From Fimadaptatus sp948467645 (GTDB lineage: Bacteria; Bacillota; Clostridia; Christensenellales; Aristaeellaceae): 64,000 nucleotides of DNA. Of this stretch, positions 1-8,257 are shown piece after piece. Within the stretch, counting starts at the first letter, position 1. Each line of letters opens with the position of its first letter. The stretch is from contig CAOKFD010000002.1 of assembly GCA_948467645.1 (NCBI GenBank), positions 28,497 to 92,496 on the forward strand, read 5' to 3'. The translations under genes and the position numbers were made by a program. The notes beneath the pieces are model-generated. The model did not search any database. It worked only from the letters and a program-made list of their open reading frames with translations, and was not told where the DNA came from.

Positions 1-425
1 AGCGAAAGCACGCGCACATATCGCACCGCATATTCGGCAGTGGCCGCGCCCGCGCCCAGCAAAGTGCAAACCTCGGGCGCAAACAGAGCGCCAACTACCG
101 CCAGTGCAGCGCTAACAGTCAAAGCGCCCCAGAAGCAGAACGACGTAACTGCATTCAGCGCGCGATCATCCCCGCCGCCCAGCGCCAGCGCCGCCGCAGT
201 ACAGCCGCCCGAACCCAACAGCGTGCCCAAGCCCTGTATCGCGCCAAATACCGGCCCGGTAAGCGCCAGCGCCGCAACCTGTGCGGTGTCGCCCGCGCGC
301 CCGATGAAGTATACATCGGCCATGTTGTATATCACCATGACCAGCATAACGGTTATCGCCGGTAAGCTCATGCTCAGAAACAGCCGCCATACCGGCCCGC
401 GCGCCATGCGTTCCTGTGCGTTCAT
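1..425 (-). CDS. MATE-family efflux protein, N-terminal part (runs off the window)
   Basis: The minus strand read from 425 gives an uninterrupted product beginning MNAQERMARGPVWRLF, followed by hydrophobic helices containing YNMADVYFIGRAG and a Gly/Ala-rich segment with GLGTLLGSGG. This is the N-terminal pattern of MATE multidrug/sodium antiporters of the NorM/DinF class, where the N(M/T)xDxxFxG segment lies in TM1. About 141 residues are visible and the rest lies left of the window. The ATG has a GGGGGGA ribosome-binding site. It diverges from a TetR-type regulator across 130 bp, a common arrangement for regulated exporters, so local control by that regulator is inferred. The substrate cannot be told. 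Confidence 0.85.
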   Translation of the reverse strand, partial: MNAQERMARGPVWRLFLSMSLPAITVMLVMVIYNMADVYFIGRAGDTAQVAALALTGPVFGAIQGLGTLLGSGGCTAAALALGGGDDRALNAVTSFCFWGALTVSAALAVVGALFAPEVCTLLGAGAATAEYAVRYVRVLS

Positions 426-462
426 GTATATTCCCCCCTTAGCGCCGCGATTAACACGACTA

Positions 463-491
463 TTGATGTATTATTCAATTAAGAGTATAAT
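463..491 (+). promoter_or_regulatory. Sigma-A type promoter of the TetR-family gene
   Basis: TTGATG and TATAAT are separated by exactly 17 bp in the MATE/TetR divergent intergenic region, about 65 bp upstream of the regulator start. An ATTAT...ATAAT interrupted palindrome overlaps the -10 and could be the operator, but it is weak. Confidence 0.6.
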
Positions 492-555
492 GCAGGCAGC
501 ATTTGCGTTCAATCCGCAATATATGTCCATTTGTCCAGTTAATGAGGTGATAAGT

Positions 556-1116
556 ATGAATAAGTCGAATAACCAGCGCTATCGCGATACCGAAGAAAAT
601 ATAAGACAGGCTGTGATGGAACTAATCAAGCGCGGCGAAGAGCTGTCCGTGCGCGCGATATGTCAGCGCGCGGGCGTAAACCGCTCCACATTCTATTTGC
701 ATTTTTCCGATGTGTACGATATGATGGATAAGTTCGAGGCCGCGATGTCGAAGGAAATGGTGGCCGCATTCATGTGCGAAGGCGCACATGGCTTTGCAGA
801 CAGGATTGAAAACGTATTTGAATACATCGCCCAACACGCCGATATATACCGCGCGTGGCTGCGCGCGCCGCGGCGCGGACTGCCGTTTCCATTTATACTG
901 CCCGACGAATACATTCGCGGGCTTATCAACTTTCGGCGCGGTATGGGTTTGGAGTCCGACACGGAGTTTAACTATCAACAGAGCTTCTTCATGGGCGGTG
1001 TCGCCGAGGCAGCGCGCGTATGGCTTGAGTGCGGCTGCCGGGAATCGCCGCGCGAGCTGACGCGCATACTGCTGGGGACGTTCGCGCACGGCAATGGCGA
1101 CATGTTCATATGGTAA
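556..1116 (+). CDS. TetR/AcrR-family transcriptional regulator
   Basis: 186 residues. The N-terminal helix-turn-helix reads roughly residues 25-50, with VRAICQRAGVNRSTFYLHF, the canonical TetR recognition-helix pattern ending in YxHF. The C-terminal half is a helical ligand/dimer domain of the type seen in short Firmicutes TetR proteins. The ATG at 556 is chosen because GAGGTGA ends six bases before it; the open frame extends upstream without such a site. It is divergent from the MATE exporter and probably represses it. The gene ends at a hairpin shared with the convergent gene. Confidence 0.85.
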   Translation: MNKSNNQRYRDTEENIRQAVMELIKRGEELSVRAICQRAGVNRSTFYLHFSDVYDMMDKFEAAMSKEMVAAFMCEGAHGFADRIENVFEYIAQHADIYRAWLRAPRRGLPFPFILPDEYIRGLINFRRGMGLESDTEFNYQQSFFMGGVAEAARVWLECGCRESPRELTRILLGTFAHGNGDMFIW

Positions 1117-1161
1117 GCCGTCGTCATGCTCGCTCATGTTTCCTGCCGGGGCTCATTTCCT

Positions 1162-1203
1162 AAAAAAATCCGCGTCCGGACAGCCCGGACGCGGATATAT
1201 TTT
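1162..1203. terminator. Bidirectional rho-independent terminator
   Basis: A 12-bp perfect stem (1168-1179 with 1185-1196) is flanked by an A run on the left and a T run on the right, so it can end both the TetR gene (+) and the convergent isomerase-like gene (-). Confidence 0.85.
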
Positions 1204-1224
1204 TAATTAAGTTGACCGGCTAAA

Positions 1225-2070
1225 TCAAAGCCCGACCTCGTTGCACATGCGGCGCAGATTGTCCAGCCCCACGCGGCAGCCGGTGATGCAGTCCTCCATG
1301 CCTTCAAACTCAAGGGAGATCCAGCCGTCGTAGTTGGCGCGCTTGAGCAGACGCAGGCACTGCTTTACGGGCACTACGCCCTGGCCGATGATAGCGCCGC
1401 GCAGGTAGTTGCCCGCACGGGTGCCGAAGAAGCCCTCGCCGGGGTTCTCGCCGTCGCCCGACTTGAACAGGAAGTCCTTGGCGTGTACGTGGGCGGCGTA
1501 GGGCAGTGCGTTGCCCAGCGCTATGGCGCTGTTCTCGTCGGCGCACATGAAGTTGCCCATGTCGGTCAGCAGGGAGAAGTTCTCGTGGTTAACGGCATGG
1601 TACAGCGCGGTCACGCGGGCGCTGTCCTGAACCATCAGGCCGTGGTTCTCAACCATCGTGCGGACGCCCTTGGTCTGGGCATACTCAGTCACGCGGCGGC
1701 AGCCCTCGGCGATGATGGGCAGAATGTCGTCAAAGGTCATGCCCTTGGGGAAGGAATAGGTGGTGTCGTGACGCATCAGCTTTACGCCCAGAGCCGCGGC
1801 AATATCCACTTCCTCATGCAGACGCGCAACTTCCTGCTCGAAATCGCGGTTTACAAAGTCCGCGCCGGTCAGGTAGCATACAACCGGCAGATTGAGATCG
1901 CGGGAACGCTCCACAATCTTGGGCACATTCTGCTCGATGCTGGCCTTGTCATAGGAAAACTCAACGCCCTCAAAGCCCAGTTCCTTGGCCTTGTCCATAA
2001 GGGTCAGCTGATCCAGTTTGCCCTCGGTGGTATACTTATGGAAGCTATACGAAGAAACACATATCTTCAT
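1225..2070 (-). CDS. Sugar phosphate isomerase/epimerase (xylose isomerase-like TIM barrel)
   Basis: 281 residues, the usual size for this family (AP-endonuclease family 2 fold). It starts MKICVSSYSFHKY and carries the family pattern of metal-ligand strands: GFEGVEFS near residue 33, MVENHG near 140, TDMGNF near 170, HAKDF near 198 and SLEFEG near 253, which supply Glu, Asp, His and Glu ligands. Members interconvert keto sugars, inositol derivatives or sugar acids; the substrate cannot be assigned here. It is preceded by GGAGG and a good promoter, and stands alone with a terminator after it, so it is probably monocistronic. Confidence 0.85.
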   Translation of the reverse strand: MKICVSSYSFHKYTTEGKLDQLTLMDKAKELGFEGVEFSYDKASIEQNVPKIVERSRDLNLPVVCYLTGADFVNRDFEQEVARLHEEVDIAAALGVKLMRHDTTYSFPKGMTFDDILPIIAEGCRRVTEYAQTKGVRTMVENHGLMVQDSARVTALYHAVNHENFSLLTDMGNFMCADENSAIALGNALPYAAHVHAKDFLFKSGDGENPGEGFFGTRAGNYLRGAIIGQGVVPVKQCLRLLKRANYDGWISLEFEGMEDCITGCRVGLDNLRRMCNEVGL

Positions 2071-2118
2071 CAGTTTATCCTCCGCTAAAATATTTGGTGA
2101 ACGTGGTCTTACTTACAT

Positions 2119-2147
2119 ATTATATACCAACGCGGCCAAACAGGCAA
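2119..2147 (-). promoter_or_regulatory. Promoter of the isomerase-like gene
   Basis: Read on the minus strand, TTGCCT and TATAAT are spaced by 17 bp, about 50 bp upstream of the start codon. Confidence 0.6.
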
Positions 2148-2201
2148 GACAATAAAATGAATATTACGCCGCGGCGAGATTACGGCGGCCGCCCGCCGCG
2201 C

Positions 2202-2230
2202 TTGTACATGCGCACGTCGCGTGATATAAT
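2202..2230 (+). promoter_or_regulatory. Promoter of the GNAT gene
   Basis: TTGTAC, a 17-bp spacer and TATAAT lie 25 bp upstream of the GNAT start codon. Confidence 0.65.
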
Positions 2231-2254
2231 CATAAAAAACAATCGGAGGCATAT

Positions 2255-2653
2255 ATGGATATAACTTACAGCAGTGAGCACTGTCCGAACGATTCTGAAC
2301 TGAAAGAGCTGTTTTCTACCGTCGAATGGCAGGTCAGCCGACACATTGACCGGCTGTCGGCGGCGATGTACAAATACGACAATCTGATTACCGCATGGGA
2401 CGGCGCGCGGCTGGTTGGGCTGGTGTGTTCGCTCGACGACGGCGCAGTCACCGCGTACATCAATTACCTTATAGTACACCCCGATTATCAGCGCATGGGT
2501 ATAGGCAAGGAGCTTATGCGGCGGATACTGAACGAATACCGGGACTTTATGCGCGTGGAGCTTATAGCCGACGCAGGCGCTACGGAATTTTACGACAAGC
2601 TGGACTTTGACGCGATAAACGCCGTGCCGATGTGCTTTTCACCGGATGCGTAA
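2255..2653 (+). CDS. GNAT-family N-acetyltransferase
   Basis: 132 residues, a minimal GNAT. Motif A, the acetyl-CoA pyrophosphate loop, is visible as LIVHPDYQRMGIGKELM around residues 71-87, with the Q/RxxGxG/A pattern. A C-terminal YDKLDF segment matches the family's final strand-helix. CGGAGG precedes the start. Such short proteins acetylate small amines or protein N-termini; the acceptor is unknown. A GC-rich inverted repeat at 2667-2690 follows the gene and is probably its terminator. Confidence 0.85.
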   Translation: MDITYSSEHCPNDSELKELFSTVEWQVSRHIDRLSAAMYKYDNLITAWDGARLVGLVCSLDDGAVTAYINYLIVHPDYQRMGIGKELMRRILNEYRDFMRVELIADAGATEFYDKLDFDAINAVPMCFSPDA

Positions 2654-2699
2654 GCGCGCGCCAAACGCCTGCTCGAAACACGGGCAGGCGCACTTTGCG

Positions 2700-3230
2700 T
2701 CACTGCATCGCGTTCAATAGCCCCACTACCCATTCAAACGTATTATATAGCAGCACTATCCCCTGGCCGCCGTCGAAAAATCCGAAGAACTTCTTATCTT
2801 TTATGCCCGCCTTATTTATTATTTCATTTATGTAGTCTATAATCCCGTCATCGAGCCAGTTTGCCTGTATATTCGCCTGATACGTATAGCTCTTGCCGCG
2901 CCACACAAAGTTCACGCGCTCTTTGCCCGCGACCATGCGCTGCTTCACGTCGCACGGACAAAATTCGCCGCCCGACACGCGCTCGGCACTTTTCAGGAAT
3001 TCGATATACATGCTGTCCTGCGGCATATTGGCTGCATCGAAAGCGTACACATACGGGTTTTCGCTCTCTCCCAGCCTTGTCAGCATCAGTATCGACACAT
3101 GCGCCGCATCGTTACAGCCCAGCATACCCGCCTCGAACGTCAGCGCGTCCACATCCATTTTTTCCAATCCCTTCAGACCGGCCGCAATCATCTTTGCGCG
3201 CTGATTATCGACTATCTTCCTTAAATCCAT
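2700..3230 (-). CDS. Conserved-looking protein of unknown function
   Basis: 176 residues starting MDLRKIVDNQRAKM. The frame is open 15 codons further, but the upstream ATG lies inside the thrS terminator stem, whereas the ATG at 3230 is preceded by AAAGGAT, so this start is preferred. The protein has no signal peptide or membrane segment. It contains two cysteines in GEFCPCDVK near residue 100 and a C-terminal stretch with GFFDGGQGIVLLYNTFEW. I do not recognise the family. The gene follows thrS on the same strand but behind a terminator. Confidence 0.6.
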   Translation of the reverse strand: MDLRKIVDNQRAKMIAAGLKGLEKMDVDALTFEAGMLGCNDAAHVSILMLTRLGESENPYVYAFDAANMPQDSMYIEFLKSAERVSGGEFCPCDVKQRMVAGKERVNFVWRGKSYTYQANIQANWLDDGIIDYINEIINKAGIKDKKFFGFFDGGQGIVLLYNTFEWVVGLLNAMQ

Positions 3231-3260
3231 ATCGTATTTAATCCTTTCAGGCAATTTATT

Positions 3261-3287
3261 AAAGGCGCGTCCCATTGGAACGCGCCC
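3261..3287 (-). terminator. Terminator downstream of thrS
   Basis: A GC-rich 7-bp stem (3264-3270 with 3280-3286) is followed on the minus strand by TTTAATAAATT, 25 bp after the thrS stop. Confidence 0.6.
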
Positions 3288-3310
3288 CTGAATATTGCAA
3301 TTGCGCCGGT

Positions 3311-5260
3311 TTAGTTGATGGCCTTGGTGCGGATTTCCTCCATGAGCTTGGCGATGATCTCGTCCACGCCCATCGTGCCCAGATCGCCCTTGCGGCCGCG
3401 CACGGCGACGGTTCCGTTTTCGGCTTCCTTGTCGCCCAGCACGAACATGTACGGGATCTTGTCCATCTGCGCCTCGCGAATCTTAAAGCCGATCTTCTCG
3501 TTGCGCAGATCCAGCTCGCAGCGGATGCCCAGGCTGTCCAGCTTTTCGGCGATGGCCTTGGCCGCGTCGTCGGCGCGGTTGGTTATCGTCATTACCTTTA
3601 CCTGCGTCGGGCTGAGCCACAGCGGGAACGCGCCCGCGTACTCCTCGATCAGGTAGGCCAGCGTGCGCTCGTAGCAGCCCAGCGACGTGCGGTGGATTAT
3701 GTAGGGCAGCTTCTTCTGGCCGTCCGCGTCGGTATACTCCATACCGAACTGGCGCGCCAGCAGCATGTCAATCTGAATCGTGACCAGCGTGTCCTCCTTG
3801 CCGAACACATTCTTGTACTGAATATCCAGCTTGGGGCCATAGAACGCGGCCTCGTCGATGCCGATGGTGTACTTTACGCCCAGATCTTCCAGTATTTGAG
3901 CCATTACGCGCTGCGCTTCTTCCCACTGTTCAGGCGTGCCCTCGTACTTGTTCTTGGGGTTAGCCGGATCCCACTGGCTGAAGCGGAAGGTGCACTTATC
4001 GAGCAGGCCCAGCGTGCCCAGGAAGTACTTAGCCAGATCGAGGCAGCCCTTGAACTCCTCCTCCAGCTGATCGGGACGCAGTACAAGGTGGCCTTCGGAG
4101 ATCGTGAACTGCCGCACGCGGATAAGGCCGTGCATCTCGCCCGAATCCTCATTGCGGAACAGCGTAGAGGTTTCGCCCAGGCGCATGGGCAGGTCGCGGT
4201 AGCTGCGCATACGGTTGAGATATACCTGATACTGGAACGGGCAGGTCATGGGGCGCAGGGCAAAGCACTCCTTGGTCTCGTCATGCGGGTCGCCCAGCAC
4301 GAACATGCCGTCCAAATAGTGATCCCAGTGGCCCGATATCTTGTACAGCTCGCGCTTGGCCATGTACGGGGTCTTGGTGAGCAGATAGCCGCGCTTCTGC
4401 TCCACATCCTCGACCCAGCGCTGAAGCAGCTGTATTACGCGCGCGCCCTTGGGCAGTATTATGGGCAGGCCCTGGCCAATAACGTCGACCGTGGTGAAGT
4501 ACTCCAGCTCGCGGCCGAGCTTATTGTGGTCGCGCTTCTTGGCTTCCTCCACCTGCGCAAGATACTCGTTCAGCTCGTCCTTGGACGGGAACGCCGTGCC
4601 GTAGATGCGCTGAAGCATCTTATTCTTTTCGTTGCCGCGCCAGTAAGCGCCCGCAACCTGAGTAAGCTTTACCGCCTTCACCTTGCCGGTAGAGGGCAGG
4701 TGCGGGCCGGCGCACAGGTCGGTGAAGTCGCCCTGCTTATAGAACGAAATCGTCGCGTCCTCGGGCAGGTCGCGTATCAGCTCGGCCTTATACGGCTCAC
4801 CCTTTTCCTCGCAGAAGGCAATCGCCTCGGCGCGGGGCAGTTCAAAGCGTTCAAGGCGTATGTTCTGCTTGATGATGTGGTTCATTTCCTTTTCGAGCTT
4901 GGCTAGCACTTCGGGCGTGAAGTTTTCGTCCACGTCAAAGTCATAATAGAAACCGTTGTCGATAGCCGGGCCGATAGCCAGCTTTGCGTTCGGGATTATA
5001 TGCTTCACGGCCTGAGCCAGCACATGCGACGCGGTGTGGCGCAGTACCTTCTTGCCGTCGTCATCAGCGAAGGTGAGTATTTCCACCTGAACGGGCGCGT
5101 CGGTATTCTGATTAACCGGCTCCGCAAGTCCCTGTACCTTGCCGTCCACGCGCGCGGCCAGCGCGGCCTTCTTCAGGTCGCCGTCCAGCTTGGAAAGCAT
5201 ATCCAGCGCGTTCGTACCGTTTTCAAATTCGTGCTGCTGACCATTCAAAATAACTACCAT
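3311..5260 (-). CDS. thrS: Threonyl-tRNA synthetase
   Basis: 649 residues, full length for bacterial ThrRS. It charges tRNA-Thr with threonine in the cytosol. The order is a TGS domain (1-62), an editing domain with HTASH at 75-79 and a later CAGPH zinc/editing motif, then the class II catalytic core with MTCPFQYQVY and RNEDSGEMHGLIRVRQFT, and a C-terminal anticodon-binding domain starting near 540 (SPTQVKVMTI). A GGAGGATAT site precedes the ATG. It is monocistronic behind a T-box leader, so expression should respond to uncharged tRNA-Thr. Confidence 0.98.
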   Translation of the reverse strand: MVVILNGQQHEFENGTNALDMLSKLDGDLKKAALAARVDGKVQGLAEPVNQNTDAPVQVEILTFADDDGKKVLRHTASHVLAQAVKHIIPNAKLAIGPAIDNGFYYDFDVDENFTPEVLAKLEKEMNHIIKQNIRLERFELPRAEAIAFCEEKGEPYKAELIRDLPEDATISFYKQGDFTDLCAGPHLPSTGKVKAVKLTQVAGAYWRGNEKNKMLQRIYGTAFPSKDELNEYLAQVEEAKKRDHNKLGRELEYFTTVDVIGQGLPIILPKGARVIQLLQRWVEDVEQKRGYLLTKTPYMAKRELYKISGHWDHYLDGMFVLGDPHDETKECFALRPMTCPFQYQVYLNRMRSYRDLPMRLGETSTLFRNEDSGEMHGLIRVRQFTISEGHLVLRPDQLEEEFKGCLDLAKYFLGTLGLLDKCTFRFSQWDPANPKNKYEGTPEQWEEAQRVMAQILEDLGVKYTIGIDEAAFYGPKLDIQYKNVFGKEDTLVTIQIDMLLARQFGMEYTDADGQKKLPYIIHRTSLGCYERTLAYLIEEYAGAFPLWLSPTQVKVMTITNRADDAAKAIAEKLDSLGIRCELDLRNEKIGFKIREAQMDKIPYMFVLGDKEAENGTVAVRGRKGDLGTMGVDEIIAKLMEEIRTKAIN

Positions 5261-5309
5261 AATTCATATCCTCCTTTACCATATCGGGCGCGCAAAGCAG
5301 TGCCCCGGC

Positions 5310-5540
5310 GCATTCCGGGAAATAAAAAAAGCGCCACGACTTTGAGGGACGAGCGACATGCCCGCGGTTCCACCCTCATTGTGAAGCACCACTTTAATGC
5401 AAGCGATAACGCGCTTTCGCGCCCCCGGTCGCGGGATGGTGTTCGGCATATGGCTAAAGGTCTGCGCACGCTTGCAGCCGATGACGTGTGCTCTCTGAGA
5501 GGCCCTTTACCGCCTACTTCCCGGTCTTTCCGGAAGATTG
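5310..5540 (-). promoter_or_regulatory. T-box riboregulator, threonine-specific, leader of thrS
   Basis: Read on the minus strand the leader holds the T-box signature AGGGTGGAACCGCGGG (5361-5376), which pairs with CGCTCGTCCCTC to form the terminator and is followed by a T run at about 5329. Upstream are stem I elements (GAAGTAGG, AGAGAGCA) and GAACACCA, in which ACC at 5438-5440 sits where the specifier codon is expected. ACC is a threonine codon, matching the downstream gene. Uncharged tRNA-Thr should favour read-through. Confidence 0.93.
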
Positions 5541-5545
5541 ACTGT

Positions 5546-5574
5546 ATTATAGCGCCGCGTGTCCGGTTTGTCAA
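5546..5574 (-). promoter_or_regulatory. Promoter of the thrS T-box transcript
   Basis: Consensus TTGACA and TATAAT with a 17-bp spacer lie just upstream of the T-box leader on the minus strand. Confidence 0.85.
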
Positions 5575-5611
5575 GGCGGTTTTTGTGCGTTCGCAGAGAT
5601 ATAACATATAT

Positions 5612-5642
5612 GGCTGACAAACGCTTAAACTGTCTGTCAGCC
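5612..5642. repeat. Inverted repeat GGCTGACA/TGTCAGCC
   Basis: An 8-bp perfect inverted repeat with a 15-nt loop lies between the tiny ORF at 5707 and the thrS promoter. A third TGTCAGCC half-site follows at about 5657. It may terminate the tiny ORF or act as an operator. Confidence 0.35.
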
Positions 5643-5706
5643 ACTATAATTCTGTCAGCCGTCCACGATGCACTGTCCGTAAACCACTTTGACGTAAGCC
5701 CCGGCA

Positions 5707-5853
5707 TCATTCAAACCAATCGAAAGTGTGCGGCCGCTCCGGGCGCGCGACGACGTACATAAGCTCGCGGTTTTCCATGTACAGCCGTTCAAGAAATTCC
5801 CGCTCCACCGATATGCACTCACAGCCTGCGAATACGCATGTTAACGGCAACAT
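5707..5853 (-). CDS. Possible small protein of 48 residues
   Basis: The minus strand from 5853 encodes MLPLTCVFAGCECISVEREF and continues for 28 residues to end HTFDWFE. The ATG is preceded by GAGAGG at 9-nt spacing. Codon choice resembles neighbouring genes, with GC-ending codons, and the 480-bp gap would otherwise be empty. The product is charged and contains three cysteines in its first 13 residues. I do not recognise it. It could be a chance ORF; conservation in relatives would decide. Confidence 0.45.
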   Translation of the reverse strand: MLPLTCVFAGCECISVEREFLERLYMENRELMYVVARPERPHTFDWFE

Positions 5854-5987
5854 CAAATTATACCTCTCGCATTTCGTTTCGCACGTGTATACCTAAGACG
5901 ATGTAAATTCCAAAACGTGACACGGATGCAATGTAAATTTTCAAACCACATAACATTTCATTTGTACCTGTGCCGCCTGAAGCATAT

Positions 5988-6025
5988 AAAAAAATCCGAG
6001 CGCCCCGGAATTTCATCCGAAGCGC
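5988..6025 (-). terminator. Terminator of the SASP gene pair
   Basis: On the minus strand GCGCTTCGG pairs with CCGGGGCGC (two G-U pairs) and is followed by TCGGATTTTTTT. Confidence 0.75.
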
Positions 6026-6061
6026 CCGCACTAAAGTCACTCAGCCTTCCATATCGGCCTT

Positions 6062-6301
6062 TCAGCCCATGTTATTCTGGTTCTGGCCGCTCATCTGGCG
6101 CTCCTGCTGCTCGATCATCTTCTTGACCATTCCGCCGCCGATGGAACCGGCCTCGCGGCTGGTCAGATCGCCGTTGTAGCCCTGCTTCAGGTTTACGCCC
6201 AGCTCGTTGGCGATTTCCTGTTTCATGTTGTTCAGCGCCTGGCGCGCGCCGGGCACGTTGATGCGGCTGGACGAATTATTGGTCTGATTCTGGTTCTGCA
6301 T
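6062..6301 (-). CDS. Alpha/beta-type small acid-soluble spore protein
   Basis: 79 residues with the complete SASP core: PGARQALNNMKQEIANELGV, then GDLTSREAGSIGGGMVKKMI. These are the two conserved DNA-binding helices; the TSRE segment just after the first helix resembles the sequence cut by the germination protease GPR. SASPs coat spore DNA, push it toward A-form and protect it from UV and heat. The N- and C-terminal tails are rich in Asn and Gln. It lies 55 bp downstream of a second SASP and should be made in the forespore under sigma-G. Its presence shows that the organism sporulates. Confidence 0.97.
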   Translation of the reverse strand: MQNQNQTNNSSSRINVPGARQALNNMKQEIANELGVNLKQGYNGDLTSREAGSIGGGMVKKMIEQQERQMSGQNQNNMG

Positions 6302-6356
6302 GATTGAATTCCTCCCTATTCATTATTATAGTTCGATTTAAGGCTGCGCCCGCGCG

Positions 6357-6572
6357 TTACTGCACGCTGCCGGACATCTGGCGCTCATAGTCCTCGATCA
6401 TCTTCTTGACCATGTAGCCGCCCACGTAGCCGTTTTCACGGCTAGTCAGGTCGCCGTTATAGCCCTGCTTCATATTTACGCCCAGTTCGCGCGCCACCTC
6501 ATACTTCATGTTGTTCAGCGCGTCCTTAGCCTCGGGCACGTTTACCTTGCTGTTTTTGCTCGGATTGCTCAT
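6357..6572 (-). CDS. Alpha/beta-type small acid-soluble spore protein, second copy
   Basis: 71 residues starting MSNPSKNSKVNVPEAKDALN. It shares KQGYNGDLTSRE and VKKMIE with the neighbouring SASP, indicating a tandem paralogue pair. The start at 6572 is chosen because GGAGGTGA precedes it; the longer open frame upstream has no Shine-Dalgarno sequence. It differs from its neighbour in having no Gln/Asn-rich extension. A candidate sigma-G promoter lies about 70 bp upstream. Confidence 0.97.
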   Translation of the reverse strand: MSNPSKNSKVNVPEAKDALNNMKYEVARELGVNMKQGYNGDLTSRENGYVGGYMVKKMIEDYERQMSGSVQ

Positions 6573-6643
6573 CTGATTCACCTCCGCTCCGCGCGCCCAT
6601 GCGCGTTTTTGTTTTACTTCGATTTCTCGCCTTGTAACGGTCA

Positions 6644-6673
6644 TATTATGTTTCAGTCGGCGCGCAAATATTG
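6644..6673 (-). promoter_or_regulatory. Candidate sigma-G promoter for the SASP genes
   Basis: The minus strand shows CAATA, an 18-bp spacer and CATAATA. The -10 matches the B. subtilis sigma-G consensus CATWMTA fully and the -35 matches four of five positions of GHATR. The location upstream of SASP genes supports it; this is inference. Confidence 0.4.
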
Positions 6674-6753
6674 CTGTTAATTTTCGTAAGTCGCGAATAA
6701 CTTGAATTAGTGCTTACTAACGCATAGCTTTTATATTTTTAAATGAATTGTGG

Positions 6754-6783
6754 TGGACATTTCACCCGCGCACAGTATATAAT
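6754..6783 (+). promoter_or_regulatory. Promoter of the CDF transporter gene
   Basis: TGGACA, an 18-bp spacer and TATAAT end about 50 bp before the start codon. Confidence 0.6.
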
Positions 6784-6835
6784 AGAAGGAATGGCCGCGC
6801 GGCCACAATAAAAATTTTAGTTTGAGGATGATAAC

Positions 6836-8023
6836 ATGCTGAATGCGCTGTGCAAAAAAATTGTGCCCGGCTGGGACAGTCCGCACGATCCCCGGACGCG
6901 CGAGCGCGGCGGAAACGCGGCGAGCATCGTGGGCGTTTTCGTAAATCTGGTTTTGTTTGCAGGCAAGTTCATCGCGGGCGTGCTGAGCGCGTCTATCGCG
7001 CTTCAGGCTGATGCGTTTAACAACCTGTCCGACGCGGGTTCGTCGGTGATTTCGCTCCTCAGCTTCAAGCTGGCGAGCCGCCCTGCGGACGAGGAGCATC
7101 CGTTCGGCCATGCGCGATACGAATATCTGGCCAGCATGGTCGTGGCGGTGCTGATACTGCTGCTGGGCTATGAGCTTATTCAATCGTCGATCGAGAAGAT
7201 CATCTCGCCCGGGCCGATAGCGTTTTCGTGGCTGAGCGTGGGCGTGCTGGTCGCATCGATAGGGCTTAAACTGTTTTTGTACCTTTTCTATAAGCGCGTG
7301 GGTAGGCATATCGGCTCGCCGGTGCTGGAAGCCGCGTCGGCTGACTCAATATCCGACGTACTGGCTACCTCGGCAGTGCTGCTGAGCACGATAATCAGCC
7401 CGCTGATTAACTTCCAGCTGGACGGCTATATTGGCGTGGCGGTGGCTGTATTTATTATAATTACCGCGATAAAGATAATTATTCAGGCGCTCAACGACCT
7501 GCTGGGCGGCCCAGCCAGCTCCGAAACCGTGAATCGCATCGTGAGCGAGGTGCATAAGCACGAGGGCGTCTTAGGCATACACGATCTAATCGTACACGAT
7601 TACGGCCCGGGCAAGTGCTTTGCGACGATGCATGTCGAGGTATCGGCCGAGGACGACATACTGAAAAGCCACGACATGATAGACAACATAGAGCGCGAAT
7701 TGCAGCGCGATTTAGGCATACAGGCAGTCATACACATGGACCCGATAGTGACGAACGACCCGCGGGTGAACGAGCTGCACGATTTTGCGCGCGGCGTGCT
7801 GAAGGAGATCGACCCGGAGCTGACTCTGCACGACTTCCGCGTGGTTATGGGCAGCACGCATTCCAATTGCATATTCGACGTGCTTGCGCCGTATGATTGC
7901 CGCCTGACCGACGAGCAGCTCAAAAGCCGCATAGAGCACGCTTTTAAGCAGCGCGACCAACGGCTGTTCGCGGTGGTTACGGTGGATCGGACGTTTGTGG
8001 ATTATCAGGCGACGGAGACGTGA
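6836..8023 (+). CDS. Cation diffusion facilitator (CDF) metal exporter
   Basis: 395 residues, longer than the roughly 300 of FieF. Six membrane segments occupy about residues 25-220. The TM2 metal site reads DAFNNLSDA (DxxxD) and the conserved HPFGHARYEY follows in the TM2-TM3 loop. A cytoplasmic metal-binding dimer domain (240-310, VHDYGPGKCFATMHVEV) is followed by an extra C-terminal domain of about 85 residues with HDFRVVMG and HSNCIFDV, which looks like a second copy of the ferredoxin-like fold. CDF proteins export Zn, Mn, Fe or Co in exchange for protons; the metal cannot be called here. Own promoter and terminator suggest a single-gene unit. Confidence 0.92.
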   Translation: MLNALCKKIVPGWDSPHDPRTRERGGNAASIVGVFVNLVLFAGKFIAGVLSASIALQADAFNNLSDAGSSVISLLSFKLASRPADEEHPFGHARYEYLASMVVAVLILLLGYELIQSSIEKIISPGPIAFSWLSVGVLVASIGLKLFLYLFYKRVGRHIGSPVLEAASADSISDVLATSAVLLSTIISPLINFQLDGYIGVAVAVFIIITAIKIIIQALNDLLGGPASSETVNRIVSEVHKHEGVLGIHDLIVHDYGPGKCFATMHVEVSAEDDILKSHDMIDNIERELQRDLGIQAVIHMDPIVTNDPRVNELHDFARGVLKEIDPELTLHDFRVVMGSTHSNCIFDVLAPYDCRLTDEQLKSRIEHAFKQRDQRLFAVVTVDRTFVDYQATET

Positions 8024-8055
8024 TTGGCAATTCAAAGTAAAATATGTCAAATTTT

Positions 8056-8104
8056 GCGTAGATGCGTGGCGAATCTTCGCGCATTTACGCTTTTTTGTTT
8101 TATT
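8056..8104 (+). terminator. Terminator of the CDF gene
   Basis: GCGTA-x-ATGCG pairs with CGCAT-x-TACGC (8056-8090) and is followed by TTTTTTGTTTTATTTT. Confidence 0.9.
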
Positions 8105-8117
8105 TTGCAATTATATG

Positions 8118-8145
8118 TTGACTTTTAGATTATATATGGTATAAT
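8118..8145 (+). promoter_or_regulatory. Promoter of the secreted-protein/ABC operon
   Basis: TTGACT, a 16-bp spacer and TATAAT with an extended -10 (TGG) lie about 200 bp before the first gene, which leaves a long untranslated leader. Confidence 0.65.
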
Positions 8146-8257
8146 TCAATCAGGCAAGGAAATTAATACTTTTGGTTCACATTGATATGCGGAAAGGAGG
8201 TTTAGGCGGTATTCATCCCCCATTGTTTACTGTAACTGATGCATGATTGTTGATTAG

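Noticed and set aside
3231..3275. Longer N-terminus for the protein at 2700
   Set aside because: The extra codons overlap the thrS terminator stem and lack a ribosome-binding site close to the upstream ATG.
3275..4906. 543-codon open frame on the plus strand
   Set aside because: It is the antisense shadow of thrS; the minus-strand protein has all ThrRS motifs, while the plus frame has none and no ribosome-binding site.
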